A stretch of 64,000 nt of DNA from Echiichthys vipera (lineage: Eukaryota > Chordata > Actinopteri > Perciformes > Trachinidae): positions 7,491,092-7,555,091 of the forward strand of contig OY829657.1 in NCBI GenBank assembly GCA_963691815.1. The letters run 5' to 3'. The position numbers and the translations under genes were made by a program. Below are positions 11,995 to 23,524 of the stretch, piece by piece. Position 1 is the stretch's first letter; the number at the start of each line of letters is the position of its first letter. A model generated the notes under the pieces. That model was not told where the DNA came from. It did no database searches and saw nothing but the letters and a program-made list of their open reading frames with translations.

Positions 11995-14900
11995 CTAGGC
12001 TTCACAAAGGGGAACTGCATCCCCTGGATAAGCAGACCTGCAGGAAGTAAGATCCAGGGAGGAGCTGTCGGGCAAGTCCTGGATTTGAGGGAGATGAGGC
12101 CTCTGGTGAGTTGGGCAGTGCCAGGGCATATTAACGTGATGATGAAGGTGGTGATGGTGATGAGGAGAGTGAAGAAGGGTCTCAAGTGATTTGATGATTT
12201 CATAATTTGGAAGAGCCAGGGCTGCGGCGTCCAGACCCAACATCTGGGAAACAACCATTCGGAAATCCACCAACTGGACAACACAGAGAAAAAAAAAGAA
12301 AACAACAGGAGTTTGATTTAAACTGTACAACCTCTTTCTATGTTCAGGTAAACAAAACTTTTCATATGAATCGTTCTTTCACCTCTCTTTCCCTGTCAGA
12401 CATCTGTGTCAGGCTCTGTCTGAGGGAGTTGAGTTGCTGCTGGTCCTCTCTAGTCTTCTTCTCTTGGCTCTGCAGGTCTGAGCTCACTGTGTTCAGCTTC
12501 TTCTCCACCTTGGCCTTCCCGTCCACCAGCTGATCCAGCTTCTTTTTCTGCTCCTGCACGGTCTGACTCTGTTCCATGACTTTCAACTTGGCACGTCAGA
12601 CAGAGGTATTCAGTGAAGCAACTGTTATTCAACGGCTTTATTTCTCTTGATACTTAAAAAAATATATACACTGTTGTTTTCAGAAACAACATGCTTTACA
12701 AAATAAGTGCAAAGTTACAAAGCATTACCCCCTCCTTTTACAAATAAAGACACAAATGTATGATGAATTATGGGGTGAAAATGCCTCTGGATTTATTTTT
12801 TGGGGTCTGAACCCCTCTCCCCTCTACCTTGAGCTCATTGGTGTGGGACAGCTGGGCCTTGAGCTCAGTGTTGGACAGCTTGGTAGCCTTCAGCTCCCCT
12901 TGGAGACGCTCCAGTTTTTTCTGCAGCCTCCTGGCCTCCAGGTTAGCATCGTCTCGTTCCACAGCCAGCGCTGATCGGCTCCTCTTCTCATCCTCCAGCT
13001 CTGACACCTTCTTCCTCAGGAGCTGGATGTGGAGCCCTTTGCTCTCTAGTTGGTCTTTCTGCGACTTAAACTGTTGGAAACAGGCCTTTTTTGATTACAG
13101 GCAATCACTGGTCATGTCAACAGATAGGATCTTTATAATGATCATAATTGTAATATCTAAATATAATAAAACTGACAGTAATTTCCAGTGATAACACCAC
13201 TATCTATCTGTGTAACCTACCTTTCGCTGTAGACTATAGGTCAGACTTTTGCTCTCAACCAAAGCAGTTGTCTCCTGTTTAACAAGCTGCTCCGCACGTG
13301 ACAGGATGAGTTTTAGTCTCATGTCGAAGCCGAGATCCACAGCAATACTGTCAACCTTCATTGTCTCTGACAGCTGTTCCAGAAACTCTTCATACTGTTA
13401 AAGAAAAGTCAAATGGATATATCTTTCAGGGCTAAGGATAATTCTCTAATTTAAATGCTTTCATAACACAGTTACATGTCGCTGTGACCTCTTCCCCCCT
13501 GCTATGACCTTACTCACATGCTGTTTGCTGTGTCTCAGCCCGTCACGATGCACGTCAGCTGCCAACAGCTCAGTCTCCAGACCTTGCAGCCTCTCCCTCA
13601 GGTCCTGGACTTGCTGCTCTGCAAGCTGAGCCCTCTGCAGTGCACTGTGCTGGAGCTCCGTCTGCTCGCTCAGTTCCTCAGAGACATGAACCAGCCTGGC
13701 CTCTATCTCTGACAAAGACTACCTCCAAAAAAAGGATGCAAGCATTTAGACTAGGAGTGTGAAAAGTGTTGGAAAGTAACTAAATACATTTACTGTAGAT
13801 TTTTTAGGTACTTGTACATTACGTGAGTATTTTAATTTCATGCAACTTTATCCTTTTTACCCCACTGCATTAATCTGACAAATGTAGTTACTAGTTTATT
13901 TGCAGATCAATATGTAAACCTATAATAAACGACATTATAAATAAATGTAATCGCCCAACAGTGTATAAAATGAGTAAAAGTAGCTCTTGCTTAAATGTTA
14001 ATGCATTAGAAAGAACAATAGTCTTCCCCTTGTAAATGAACTTGTACCTAAACTATTTACTAGTCTTCTGACCACTCAAGGTGCTTTTACACTACTTGTC
14101 ACATTCACACAGACATTCATACACTGATGGCAGAGGCTGCAATCATTTCAACCACATTCACATTCTTCATTTATGATTCCTCACCTTATTGCAGAGATCA
14201 TCCAGTCTGTGTAAAACATCTCTCTCTGTGGGCAGGATGACATTCTCAGACTTTTCCTGCAGCAGGTGTGCCACCTTTTTCAGGAACATCTGTAGTTTCT
14301 CCTCAGCTGCCTGGGTGTCACCTTGGCTTGACTGCAGCTTTCTCTCTAGCTCCTCCGCCTGTCTCTCCAAACAATGAGACTCTCGCCTAGCTGCCTCTAT
14401 GACTCTCTTGCTGGCGTCAAGCCTCTCCATTAGGGTTCCCCTCTCCAACTCGACACTCCTCCTTCCCACCACCAGCCCGTCTAACTCCTGGAAGAGGTTA
14501 AAACACCACAAAGAGTCACACCTAACAATGCTGCCAAATATTCTATGCAATATTTACTGTAATATGTTCTATAAAACAGTGTTTTTGTACTACGCTATGT
14601 GCCTCTGCAAGTTGCTCCCTGGGGAAAAATAGAGTATTTTTAATTTAATTGAATGTCCTGGAGGAAATTTCATGCAGGCCCTAATGGTTTACTGCAGAAC
14701 TGCACACCAGAGCTGTAGCTAAGACACCAAGGTCATGTCCAATATATATATTTTGGAGGGGTTTGGTTTTATCAACCTAGGAGGAGTATACATCACACAG
14801 TTATACATACACAGGGAGGGTATTTAAGTTTTATCAAACCAACAAAAAATAGATGAAAGTTCCATGAGTTACTCAATTTACACAACCACATCCACAATAT

Positions 14901-15448
14901 CACTGGATAAGCTTTAAAAATACAAAACTGAAAAACAAATTGAGACTTTTCCTTTGGTGTCTGGCCAGAGTTTTGTGTGGTATATTATGTAATGTCAACA
15001 AAATATACTTTAAACTTAAGTGAGGAGAGTTTAGGAGCAGTGTGGGTACCTCCTTGAGTGAATCAAGTGCTGCTGCACTGCTCGCAGCCTTTCTCCTCTC
15101 TCGGTCCAGCTCTGCCACCAGCCTCAGCACCGTCTCTCTGCTGGCTTTACACTCCACCTCACTGGACTTCACACTCTCCTCCATAACAGCAATTCTCATC
15201 TTCAGCCTCTCCTTCTCATGAGACTGATCATTTAAAAATAAAACATAAAAGAGTTACTTTCAATTCTATAGTAGGAAAGTTTACCATTTATGTCTATTTG
15301 AATGTAAATTAAAGGTAAACTTGGTTAAGAAGATGCCAACATTTGGTGCAATTAACTCATACCTACTCACACATATGTGCCATAAAGAAAGGTCAGATTA
15401 GTTAATTTTGTGTTAGCATACCTCATCAGAGCTTTCCATAACTTCCAT
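11995..15448 (-). CDS. ccdc170: Coiled-coil domain-containing protein 170
   Basis: Eight exons in transcript order: 15448-15422, 15223-15050, 14487-14185, 13718-13518, 13394-13221, 13070-12828, 12586-12383, 12273-11995. All are phase 0 and encode 534 residues. Nearly all of the protein is predicted heptad coiled coil. Human CCDC170 is recalled as a Golgi/microtubule-associated protein. Diagnostic stretches are YEEFLEQLSE, VDSIAVDLGFDMRLKLI, the QRKF junction and VSQMLGLDAAALALPNYEIIK near the C-terminus, which match the human protein. The C-terminus includes a His-rich run (HHHHHLHHH). The start MEVMESSDE in exon 15422-15448 is the first in-frame ATG with a good donor. Human CCDC170 is about 715 residues, so the N-terminus here is about 180 residues shorter. 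Further 5' exons may have been missed. Confidence 0.9.
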
Positions 15449-15600
15449 AATTAGAAGAGTTGCAGGGGAAGTGAATACAGTAGAGACTAGTCTCTGTTTT
15501 AAGAAGTCTCCTGGCAACACCAAACACAAGCTTCACCGGGCTCCACCAGAGGGGGTGCTGTAGCTGAGAAGGTGACACCTACAGTCTTTATCAATTACCC
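15449..15600 (-). promoter_or_regulatory. ccdc170: Probable ccdc170 promoter with X-box half site and CTCF-like motif
   Basis: Directly upstream of the ccdc170 start are CCTGGCAAC at 15510-15518 (minus strand GTTGCCAGG, an RFX X-box half site) and CCACCAGAGGGGGTGCTG at 15543-15560, close to the CTCF core consensus. The pairing with a divergent gene (rmnd1) is visible in the sequence. Factor binding is inference. Confidence 0.4.
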
Positions 15601-16342
15601 CCAAAAAAACCTATTTAGAAACAAATTAAATGTAGTGTAGATTATTTTACAGGTCAAGCATTAAATAAAAGCATGAAGATGTAAATGACACCTTATTACT
15701 GTGCAGTCATCTATCATGTCATGAGGTGCAAGGCACGATGGTAGATGCCACTTGGACAGTTCATTACTTTTTGCATTTTGCGTAATTCATAAAGGATGAG
15801 TCTCACCTGAGAGTTGGATTTGTGGAAACATTAATAAAATGACAGACACATTTAATAGTTGACTATAAACAATAACCTAGTGTGGTGTTTCCGGACCTTT
15901 CCCAAGCAAAGAATTTAAGAAAAGTCAGAAAAGATAAACCATTTTGTTCACTACAAGGAGGACAAGGAGGCCTCTACCTGGGTCTGAACAACTAGCCTAG
16001 GAACCATTTTATACCTTTACTGGAAATAAGAGGAGAGAGAATAAATATATAAATAAATATTGAATTGAATAGATATAGTGGTGGTCAGCAGTCTAACCCT
16101 ATAAGTGATGTTTGACATAACTCATATAATATAAACCTTAATGTGTTTATTTTAGGGTCACACAGAAAAACATACGGATAGAGGTATTTTAATTTAAAAA
16201 AAATAAATAGATAAAAAAAAAGAGCAGTACTTGACATGCCTTCAAGTCAGAGTTGTTTTTTTATTTCATTAAAAAATACAATCATAGTCAGATATAATTT
16301 AACAAACAATAACATTTCAGATAGCAGAATAAATCACATAAA

Positions 16343-16362
16343 GTATATATATATATATATAC
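16343..16362. repeat. (TA)n microsatellite
   Basis: About ten TA units in the AT-rich spacer between ccdc170 and rmnd1. From 15600 to 16500 I see no other feature. Confidence 0.85.
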
Positions 16363-16499
16363 ACTAACACACGATATACAGTACATAGGCATAAGGGGTC
16401 AGTTCATCATACAATAAGAATAAAGGATTATTATTATATTTATTTATTTATGATTATTATTATCATAGAATATATCCTTGTAACAGTTTATAAATCTTT

Positions 16500-16658
16500 T
16501 TTTAATTGTTTATCAGGGAGAGGATTTGAGAAGAGCCTTCCAGTCAGAGTTCAGGGCAAATATGGACAATTTGTTACGTCACTTCAAACCGGAAGTAAGC
16601 GGCAGAAAACTTTATTAGCAAACGCAGAGCAGCGGGTCTGTCACTGGTCTGTCATCAT
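16500..16658 (+). promoter_or_regulatory. rmnd1: rmnd1 promoter and non-coding first exon
   Basis: TTACGTCA (CRE-like, 16574-16581) and CCGGAAGT (ETS consensus, 16589-16596) lie close together, followed by a strong donor GTAAGT at 16659. CRE plus ETS is typical of TATA-less housekeeping mitochondrial genes. The exon end at 16658 is inferred from the donor. The start of transcription is not visible. Confidence 0.55.
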
Positions 16659-17114
16659 GTAAGTTCACAGTTCACGTACTTTTTAACATTACCGCTGTTT
16701 TGTGACACGTTGAGTCAATTGTACCGTCAGTGAGTTAACGTTAATTAACGGCTAACGGTCACGTATCAGCTCACGTTAACAGTAAACCCTTAATTGTTAC
16801 GTTAGTAGCACGTTAACCACTAAAAGTTGACTCCAGGTAAAGAACCGTATTTGTTTTTATTCTGCATTATTCAATATGGGTACATCGTAACCAGACTACT
16901 TGTGGGGCATTAGAGCTGGATGACTAATGTAGTCAAGGTCAGCCAGGCTTGTTTTGTCTCCTATTCTGATATAAACATGCGGTTTACGTCACATATCGAT
17001 GTATATATGTTGTATATAGATTTGCTAATCGATCTAGGGTTGTTTAAATAGTTCTGTGATGCGTGCAGTGTTGGAGAATAACGTATAATGCTGCGTCTCC
17101 TGAATATACACTAG

Positions 17115-18390
17115 CAGCTGTTTCCTGTGCATCTGTTTCATGTGTTGCAGCTCACCTGTGCATCTGTTTCATGTGTTGCAACTCACCTGTGCATCGGTGT
17201 CCTGTGTTGCAACTCACCAGTGCATCTGTTTCGTGTGTTGCAACTCACCTGTGCATCTGTTTCATGTGTTGCAACTCACCTGTGCATCTGTTTCATGTGT
17301 TGCAACTCACCTGTGCATCTGTTTCATGTGTTGCAACTCACCTGTGCATCTGTTTCATGTGTTGCAACTCACCTGTGCGTCTGTGTCCTGTGTTGCAGCT
17401 CACCTGTGCAGCTGTTTCCTGTGTTGCAGCTCACCTGTGCATCTGTTTCATGTGTTGCAACTCACCTGTGCATCTGTTTCATGTGTTGCAACTCACCTGT
17501 GCATCTGTTTCATGTATTGCAGCTCACCTGTGCATCTGTTTTCTGTGTTGTTGCTCACCTGTGCATTTATTTCCTATGTTGCAGCTCACCTGTGCATCTA
17601 TTTCCTATGTTGCAGCTCACCTGTGCATCTATTTCCTATGTTGCAACTCACCTGTGCATCTATTTCCTATGTTGCAGCTCACCTGTGCATCTATTTCCTG
17701 TGTTGCAGCTCACTTGTGCATCTATTTCCTATGTTGCAGCTCACCTGTGCATCTATTTCCTATGTTGCAGCTCACCTGTGCATCTATTTCCTATGTTGCA
17801 GCTCACCTGTGCATCTATTTCCTATGTTGCAGCTCACCTGTGCATCTCTTTCCTATGTTGCAACTCACCTGTGCATCTGTTTCATGTATTGCAGCTCACC
17901 TGTGCATCTGTTTTCTGTGTTGTTGCTCACCTGTGCATTTATTTCCTATGTTGCAGCTCACCTGTGCATCTATTTCCTATGTTGCAGCTCACCTGTGCAT
18001 CTATTTCCTATGTTGCAACTCACCTGTGCATCTATTTCCTATGTTGCAGCTCACCTGTGCATCTATTTCCTGTGTTGCAGCTCACTTGTGCATCTATTTC
18101 CTATGTTGCAGCTCACCTGTGCATCTATTTCCTATGTTGCAGCTCACCTGTGCATCTATTTCCTATGTTGCAGCTCACCTGTGCATCTCTTTCCTATGTT
18201 GCAACTCACCTGTGCATCTATTTCCTGTGTTGCAGCTCACCTGTGCATCTATTTCCTGTGTTGCAGCTCACCTGTGCATCTATTTCCTGTGTTGCAGCTC
18301 ACCTGTGCATCTATTTCCTGTGTTGTAGCTCACCTGTGCATCTATTTCCTGTGTTGCAACTCACCTGTGCATCTTTTTCATGTGTTGCAG
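17115..18390 (+). repeat. 31-bp minisatellite, about 41 units, ending at the rmnd1 exon 2 splice acceptor
   Basis: Consecutive units are exactly 31 bp apart (for example CATC words at 17161 and 17192). A typical unit runs CTCACCTGTGCATCTATTTC then CTATGTTGCAG. Units fall into GCAG and GCAA variants and into GTTTCATG, ATTTCCTATG and ATTTCCTGTG subtypes. Because 31 leaves remainder 1 on division by 3, all three forward frames read the same cyclic 31-residue peptide without a stop, giving open frames of 421, 439 and 590 codons. These are not believed to be genes. Nearly every unit contains the E-box CACCTG. The final unit supplies the TTGCAG acceptor used before the rmnd1 start codon. Confidence 0.95.
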
Positions 18391-18404
18391 CTGTCTGTGG
18401 GAAG

Positions 18405-21400
18405 ATGCTTCTCCGGACGTTGTGGTCCAGATTGGGAGCCCAGCGGCCTGTGGAGATGAAACCAGTCTGCGTCTGTGCCTCGGTCTGTCTCTCCCAGTCT
18501 GTCCAATCACACAGATATGAATCCAGACCCAGGACCCACTCACACCGGTCGGCCCCGTGGATCTTTTCAAGGACCTATCACTTAAACGCTCCTCACCAAC
18601 AGCAGAAGTATACAAGACATGATCTGCCCGCTTTAGGTGGATTTAAAAGTCTTAGCAGCACTTTATTAACTGAGCCTGGGACATTGACTAAATGTGGAAG
18701 TGCACAGAAGCGTTTTTATCCAGCCAACCTTGTGAAGTCGGTACTAAAACCAAGTTTAAATCCAGCAACGGTGCCTGCAAAGAAAGTTCCCAAAGGACCA
18801 AGAACAAAACAACCCTCCAGAGCCAACCAGCCCCCCCAGAATGCGGACGAGGTGATTCAGCCGGTCGTCTGTCGAATGACTAATCTTTTTAAGTGTTGAT
18901 ACATGTCGTGTTTTTGTTGTCGTGTTAACACAACCCTGTGTTTTTCTGTAGGATATGATGCAATGTATCGCCTTTGCAACAGCGGATCAGTATCATCTGC
19001 CAACACTTTGCCACGACTTGATAAGCCACGGCTTCCACGAGATAGATTTACCCAGAGGTGTGATTCAAAATTATTCCTAGACAACTTTCCAGGGAATGAA
19101 ATGTAATACATGCTGCCTGAAACAATTCATTTATAAAATCGTGTTTTCATTTCAGATGCCTCAAATGTGCTGGTGATAAAAACAGACATGGCTGCAAAAC
19201 CAGATGATGACGCTGTAATGTTTTTTTTCAGGTAGTGCTTTGATTAGGCTTTGTCTTAAATGTAAATTATCAATTGCTAACGAGGTCGCGGGTACAAGCG
19301 GCCGAAATGGGTTTTCTCATGAGGGTGGCTGGAGTCTCCTTTAGAGATAGGGTGAGAAGTTCAGCATCCGTGAGGAACTCTGAGTAGAGCCGCTGCTCCT
19401 TTGCGTTGAAAGGAGTCAGTTGAGGTGGTTCGGGCATCTGGTAAGGATGAACCCTGGGCGCCTCCCTAGGGAGGTGTTCCAGGCACGTCCACCTGGGAGG
19501 AGGCCTCGGGGAAGACCCAGGACCAGGTGGAGAGATTAGATCTCCACACTGGCCTGGGAACGCCTCGGGATCCCCCAGTTAGAGCTGGTTAATGTGGGAA
19601 AGGGAAGCTTGGGGTCCCCTGCTAAAGCTGCTGCCCCCGTGACCCGACCCCGGATAAGCGGATGAAGATGAGATGAGATGAGATAAATTATTTAAAAGGA
19701 TTACTGAATGTAAGTTGCTTTACATTGGTTATAGGCTCAGTATAGAGCCCCAATACCACTTCAGTTCTGAGAGAAATTTCCTTTTTTTTAACTTTGAATT
19801 TTGCTTTTACCAAATATTTCCTGATCTAAATCAGTTTTTAAGTTTATAAAGGGTTTTTTATAGAGGCAAAGTTCTTGTTCATTTACTGATAGTTTGTGTT
19901 GTTTAATATGTTTATTGAAAGAATCTGGAGTTGGTGTTTTGTTTAAAAGATACCCAACCACAGGGTTTTGGTAACTATTTATATATATTTTTGTCAAATC
20001 ATTGACTGACTCTATGTTGTATTTCAGGGAAGGCTCAGTAGTTTTCTGGAATGTTGAAGAGAAAACGGTAAACTATAGATTTTTTTTATAAAGTATAATA
20101 TTTCATTTATTGTAATTCTTGTTTGCTTCTCTACTGTAGCAAACGTCTTAGACGATGTATTGTTTTTTCATCTCTACAGATGAAAAGGGTGATGAGACTG
20201 TTGGAACATCATGAGATCCAGCCCTATGAAGTGGCGTTAGTCCACTGGGAAAATGAGGAGATTAGCTATACTGTTGGAGAGTAAGTTGATCGTTACTCCT
20301 GTTGCTTCCGTTTATTTGTATTTTCAGACTTCCTGTAGCTTTTGTCAAATTTAAATCTTTCTCTTCAGGGGAAACGCAAAGCTTGAGCGCGGCAACTTTA
20401 TTCTGAGTGACAAGCTGGATCAACTCGAAGCTGTTCTTGAGAAATTTGCCTTCTCAAATGCACTATGTTTGTCTGGTGAGAACCTGCACTTCAGCTATAC
20501 ATCACAAGCATTCGTGTTATTATGTGTTGGTTTTTTACTCCGCCTCTCTGAGTGTAACCTCTGCTCTCTGTTTCAGTGAAATTGGCAATATGGGAGGTGT
20601 CTTTAGACAGCTTTGTAGAGTCAATTCAATCAATACCAGAGGTACAGTAGACACATAACAGGAGGTAGCAAGAAATTCTGAATAATTTATTATATGTAAT
20701 GGTTACTTGTTTTTGCGTAAGGTAGATCAAGCATAAGTGTTCCCCTTAATGTTGTTCTAATCTATTTTAACCCCCTCAGATGCTGAAGTCTGGCAAAAGA
20801 GTAAAGTTGTCGTCTGCAGAGGTTATGAAGAAGATCGGTGAGCTTTTCACGCTAAGGTAATTTCATTTTTCTCTAAACAGCAGTTCATCCAGAAGGAACA
20901 TAACTTTTTATTTACAGCCAGCCAAAAGCCAAGTGTTTCAACTGAGACTAGTTGAAACCATGTATTTAAGTGGCAATTAAACACATGGTTGTCGATACAT
21001 TTCTGTTACTCATAACCTGTCAAACACAATCTGAATTGACAAAAACGCAATAAACTTTGAGGTTCACAGTTGAAACACCTGGCTTAGTAAAAAGAAAGAC
21101 ATCTATTGACAACCTTGTATTTAGTTACCACTTAAATGCTTACTAATATGTGTATTATTATTACAGCTCAAGCTTTAAGCAATTCTACCAGTTTATTGCA
21201 ATTCAAAGAACTATTGAAGGTCTGATGTGTTTTTTAAACTCCAGGATGACCGACAGTTTAAAGCCTTTGTATTGATGTCCTCCTCTGACAGACACTGTAT
21301 AAACCTGAGGTCTGACCTGCTACTCACGCCTGATTTCTACTGGGACCGAGAAAACCTGGAAAAACTTTATGACAAGACGTGCCAGTTCCTCAGCATCAAC

Positions 21401-22876
21401 CGCAGAGTCAATGTAAACAAAGCTGCTACAAAAAAAATCATGTGGCACTATAGACCAATTCTGACACTTGTGGTTAGGGGCACGTGACATGTTTTTGATC
21501 TAAGATGGAAACATTTTCTGTGTGTTTAGGTTGTAAACGAGAAGCTGGAACATTGTACACAGTTGACAGATCTGATGAGGAGCCACCTGAGTGAGAAGCA
21601 CAGCTTGAGGTTGGAGTGGATGATTGTCATCCTCATTACTATTGAGGTAAGGAGGTAAACAAGATCCTTTCACATAAAGGTTAACCTGACTAGGGGTTAA
21701 GTCTGACCCTTAGGGCGCACTCACACTGTCCTTCCGCACAGAGCCCCGGGCTTTAGGGTACTTGTCCCCCCTCCCTCTCCCCCCGCGCCCCAGGCCCGTT
21801 TGTACTCACACTACCTGGGCCTCACGCAAATGCTTCTTGCTGTCCATACGTCATCACGCCGTAACACGTCACACGCATTGATTGACATCATCGCGATGCG
21901 TCGCTTTGTTTACAAATCTTTCCATAGACCTCTGAGTTTTTGTGCGTCTTGTCGACTGTTTTTGACAGCAAGACCAAATCTGCAGTAAACACTCCACCTC
22001 CGCATCACACCAACGTGAACCTTTCGCCGCCATTGTTGTTGTTGTTAAATGTCGGCGCATGGTCCGTCCTTCTATTTTCTATGTCCGAACAGGCGCACAT
22101 AAATTACGTCAGAACCGTCGTAGGCCTCGTGCTCGTACATGTGCGCATGCTCGTGCTCATACATGTGCAAACGCGCTCTACAAAAGCCCACCTCTCTCAG
22201 ACGGGCCATCGACGGCCAGCTGGCTGCAGTTATGCGCGGAGCGGTTGCACTCACACTGGTCAAACGCACTAGGCTTGACCCGAAAAAACCTGTTTCGGCC
22301 CGGTGCGGAAGGACAGTGTGAGTGGGCCCTTAATATGAAAGAGGTTTAAGTTCTTTCTCTTACTTCGTTCGGAGCAGATATCCAAGCTAGCCTAGATAAG
22401 CTGAGGGAGCTTACAAAGATTCTTCACGGGAAGAAAGTGAGAATGATTTAGGGTCCGGTCATCTGTGGTAGTATGAGGGGCCGTGACCCCTGCACAGTTT
22501 GACCTGTCTGACAGACGTTGTGTCGTTGGAGCTTCCATAGTTGGTCACGCCAAGGCGATTCCCATAGTGTAACACCTCTCTCTGTTATCAAAGAACCAAG
22601 GTTACGTTAAGTAACCCAAAGTTTCATCACATCAAACCTAGCATCTACTGCCTGCAAACAATCTTCCACTTTTGACTAGTCTACTCGAATATTTAATTTA
22701 TGATGAGATATAATATAATTAATTAACCTTATTTGATCATTCTTAGTTTTAACCAGATTTGTTTGATTTTATTATTATGTGTTTCCTCTTCAGTGCATAC
22801 AGTCGTTTGAAGTAAGATGTTACATTGCTTGTTTTTCTCGTAGGTGATGTTTGAACTTATGAAAATGATCTTCTAA
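18405..22876 (+). CDS. rmnd1: Required for meiotic nuclear division 1 homolog (mitochondrial translation factor)
   Basis: Eleven coding exons: 18405-18851, 18952-19057, 19156-19231, 20028-20067, 20180-20280, 20369-20475, 20577-20641, 20780-20856, 21292-21412, 21530-21646, 22844-22876. They encode 429 residues (human about 449). RMND1 is an inner-membrane protein of the mitochondrial translation machinery. The N-terminus MLLRTLWSRLGAQ is Arg-rich and lacks acidic residues, as expected of a targeting presequence. The DUF155/RMND1 domain follows, with CIAFATADQYHL, VFWNVEEKTMKRVM, EKFAFSNALCLSVKLAIWE, LTPDFYWDRENLE and a C-terminal membrane span LEWMIVILITIEVMFEL. The start at 18405 is the first ATG after the acceptor at 18390. 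An open frame continues upstream into the minisatellite but is intronic. The first donor (GTGATT) is weak. Confidence 0.95.
19275..19690 (+). mobile_element. 3' end of an RTE/Expander-like LINE in an rmnd1 intron
   Basis: Sequence such as GGGCGCCTCCCTAGGGAGGTGTTCCAGGCACG and CCCGACCCCGGATAAGCGGATGAAG (shown here in part) is the familiar 3' portion of a non-LTR element widespread in fish. It ends in a short tandem tail (GATGAGATGAGAT). The 5' part is missing. A second, shorter copy lies on the minus strand at 54612-54720. The family assignment is from memory. Confidence 0.7.
21713..22329. mobile_element. Non-autonomous PIF/Harbinger element with a Myb-like ORF remnant
   Basis: 617 bp begins GGGCGCACTCACACTGTCC and ends GGACAGTGTGAGTGGGCCC, near-perfect terminal inverted repeats of about 27 bp. 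It is flanked on both sides by TTA, the 3-bp target duplication usual for PIF/Harbinger. On the minus strand, 21869-22060 encodes a short peptide with RWCDAEVECLLQIW, resembling the Myb/SANT-like domain of the second Harbinger protein. No transposase is present. It sits in the last rmnd1 intron. Confidence 0.8.
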
Positions 22877-23364
22877 ACCGCTCCATCAATGCACAAATCT
22901 ATAAAGACACTGGGAGTTACAACTGAAGAACGCTGCGGTCTACAAAGGTACTTAGTCAGTGATGTGTGGCAGCTGAAATCCTGAAGCAGATCTGAGTATT
23001 TTTGAATGTCTTACTGTTCCTGTTGCAAAGTAAATACATTTCAACAACACACAATTTTTTTATTATCATTTCTTTGCTGATTTTCTAAAGATTATAACTG
23101 AAGGGTCAGAGGAACCTTTTAACGTTTGGGATCAGCCGACCACAGTAATGTTTTTTATGAGTTTGGTTAACTGAATTTATGTGTTAAACAATGTTCATTT
23201 TATTTCGACATCATGTGCAAACGACTGTTTTTTAAAGGAAAGCAGAGACCCAAAGGAAACGTGACATTATTGTGACCAAAAAAAAGGAAAACGGGGTGTG
23301 ATAATGTATTCAAATCCATCAAGTTCAAGAACTCAAACTGTGGGTGACGTGTTATTAAATATGC

Positions 23365-23370
23365 AATAAA
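23365..23370 (+). terminator. rmnd1: rmnd1 polyadenylation signal
   Basis: AATAAA lies 489 bp past the rmnd1 stop, followed by a T/G-rich stretch. The akap12 3' end appears about 130 bp further right on the other strand, so the two genes are tightly tail-to-tail. Confidence 0.7.
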
Positions 23371-23524
23371 GTGTTTTAAATGTTTAAATGCCAGTTATTC
23401 TTCGGTGTTTGCTTGTAAAACAAAGAAATATTGAGTAATCAGTAGATTAAGTAGAATTTTTCAAAGCTAATTTCTAATCAGAAGTTTCAATATGAAAGAA
23501 GAATTTGAGAAACAACAAGCATTT

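Noticed and set aside
11961..12305. Alternative minus-strand frame (114 codons) over the ccdc170 last exon
   Set aside because: The adjacent frame gives VSQMLGLDAAALALPNYEII, the conserved ccdc170 C-terminus, and joins upstream exons in phase.
17115..18390. CRISPR-like array of regularly spaced repeats
   Set aside because: Units are directly contiguous with no unique spacers and lie in a vertebrate gene. This is a minisatellite.
17063..18459. Three overlapping + strand open frames of 421-590 codons encoding Cys-rich repeats
   Set aside because: They are a consequence of a 31-bp repeat without stop codons in any forward frame. They lie in the rmnd1 5' UTR intron, and the three frames give the same cyclic peptide.
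21869..22060. Possible host Myb/SANT gene
   Set aside because: It lies wholly inside a Harbinger element with inverted ends and TTA duplications, and is short and unspliced.
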